From Phoronis ovalis (taxonomy: Eukaryota > Phoronida > Phoronidae): 15,209 nucleotides of DNA. A model generated the notes under the pieces. The model made no database searches. It was not told the DNA's origin and saw only the letters and a list, made by a program, of their open reading frames with translations. Positions 14,950 through 15,209 of this stretch are shown one piece after another (position 1 is the stretch's first letter; every line of letters begins with the position of its first letter). The stretch lies in NCBI GenBank assembly GCA_028565635.1, contig JAOXYB010028600.1, forward strand, positions 1-15,209. Direction: 5' to 3'. Position numbers and translations under genes: made by a program.

Positions 14950-15209
14950 GTATGTATTACCAATAAAACTATAATGTGCTTCATATTTAGGAGGCTAAAT
15001 ATCATACATGCACATATCTGAAGTTACCAGTAAAACATGCAGGAATAATTTCCTATAATGTAAGTATCCTAAACAGTATATCAGATTTTTAGGCCAATCG
15101 TTCGTAGTGAATGGGCATATAGTCGTATGCTCTGTTTTTAATATGTTACATTTTTATGCCCATCCACCATAGTGGAATGGGCATATTGTCGTAGTGTAGG
15201 CGTCGTCGT
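14950..15209 (+). other. start of next intron of the PRR12/QSER1-like gene
   Basis: After the donor GTATGT at 14950, the frame runs into TAA at 14964. No further coding sequence is seen before the window ends. The last 110 bases contain the hairpin repeat listed separately. Confidence 0.7.
15102..15195. repeat. duplicated 'atgggcata' repeat with a hairpin
   Basis: Two direct copies are present: tagtgaatgggcatatagtc at about 15105-15124, and tagtggaatgggcatattgt at about 15170-15189, each followed by cgta. The segment 15155-15167 (tatgcccatccac) pairs with 15172-15185 (gtggaatgggcata) around a 4-base loop, with a single bulged base. This is probably the edge of a dispersed mollusc-type repeat. 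The gtcgt-rich end may continue as a simple repeat beyond the window. Confidence 0.7.

Noticed and set aside
1-15209. tRNA, rRNA or small RNA genes
   Set aside because: I found no cloverleaf-type arrangement, A/B-box pair or rRNA-like conserved block on either strand by eye.

Overview
The window is nuclear DNA from an animal, most likely a marine invertebrate and probably a spiralian such as a mollusc. Short coding exons are separated by AT-rich GT..AG introns. The proteins are clear but divergent relatives of vertebrate chromatin proteins. The non-coding DNA holds a fold-back MITE-like element and 'atgggcata' hairpin repeats that I associate with bivalve-type genomes. The phylum is an inference; animal origin is firm.

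Layout. (1) Bases 1-859 are AT-rich with nothing recognisable. (2) Bases 860-1300 hold an unidentified 146-codon minus-strand ORF, perhaps a terminal exon. (3) Bases about 1326-2554 are probable 3' UTR and downstream flank of the main gene. (4) Bases 2555-11169, minus strand, hold a complete CECR2 homologue. I assembled it from 16 coding exons whose splice phases all agree, giving 3426 nt and 1141 residues. The order is N-terminal CECR2/DDT-WHIM-like region, basic linker, coiled coil, bromodomain, then a long disordered Ser/Gln/Asn-rich tail. (5) Bases 11170-11876 are the spacer between two divergently transcribed genes, with CRE-like and YY1-like sites next to the CECR2 start. (6) Bases 11877 to beyond the right edge, plus strand, hold the 5' part of a PRR12/QSER1-type gene: a 130-nt coding exon, a 585-bp intron, a giant 2358-nt exon, and the start of another intron.

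The two genes are head to head, 707 bp apart. CECR2 is an accessory subunit of ISWI-type remodelling complexes (CERF) and reads acetyl-lysine through its bromodomain. QSER1/PRR12 proteins are chromatin-associated and, for QSER1, linked to protection of DNA-methylation valleys. Shared regulation is possible but not shown.

The most unusual structure is a six-copy, 51-bp tandem array at 5169-5474. Each unit duplicates the last 26 nt of CECR2 exon 13 plus the first 25 nt of its intron, so the gene carries a row of 5' splice sites, five of them intact. Only the most upstream donor keeps the reading frame open.
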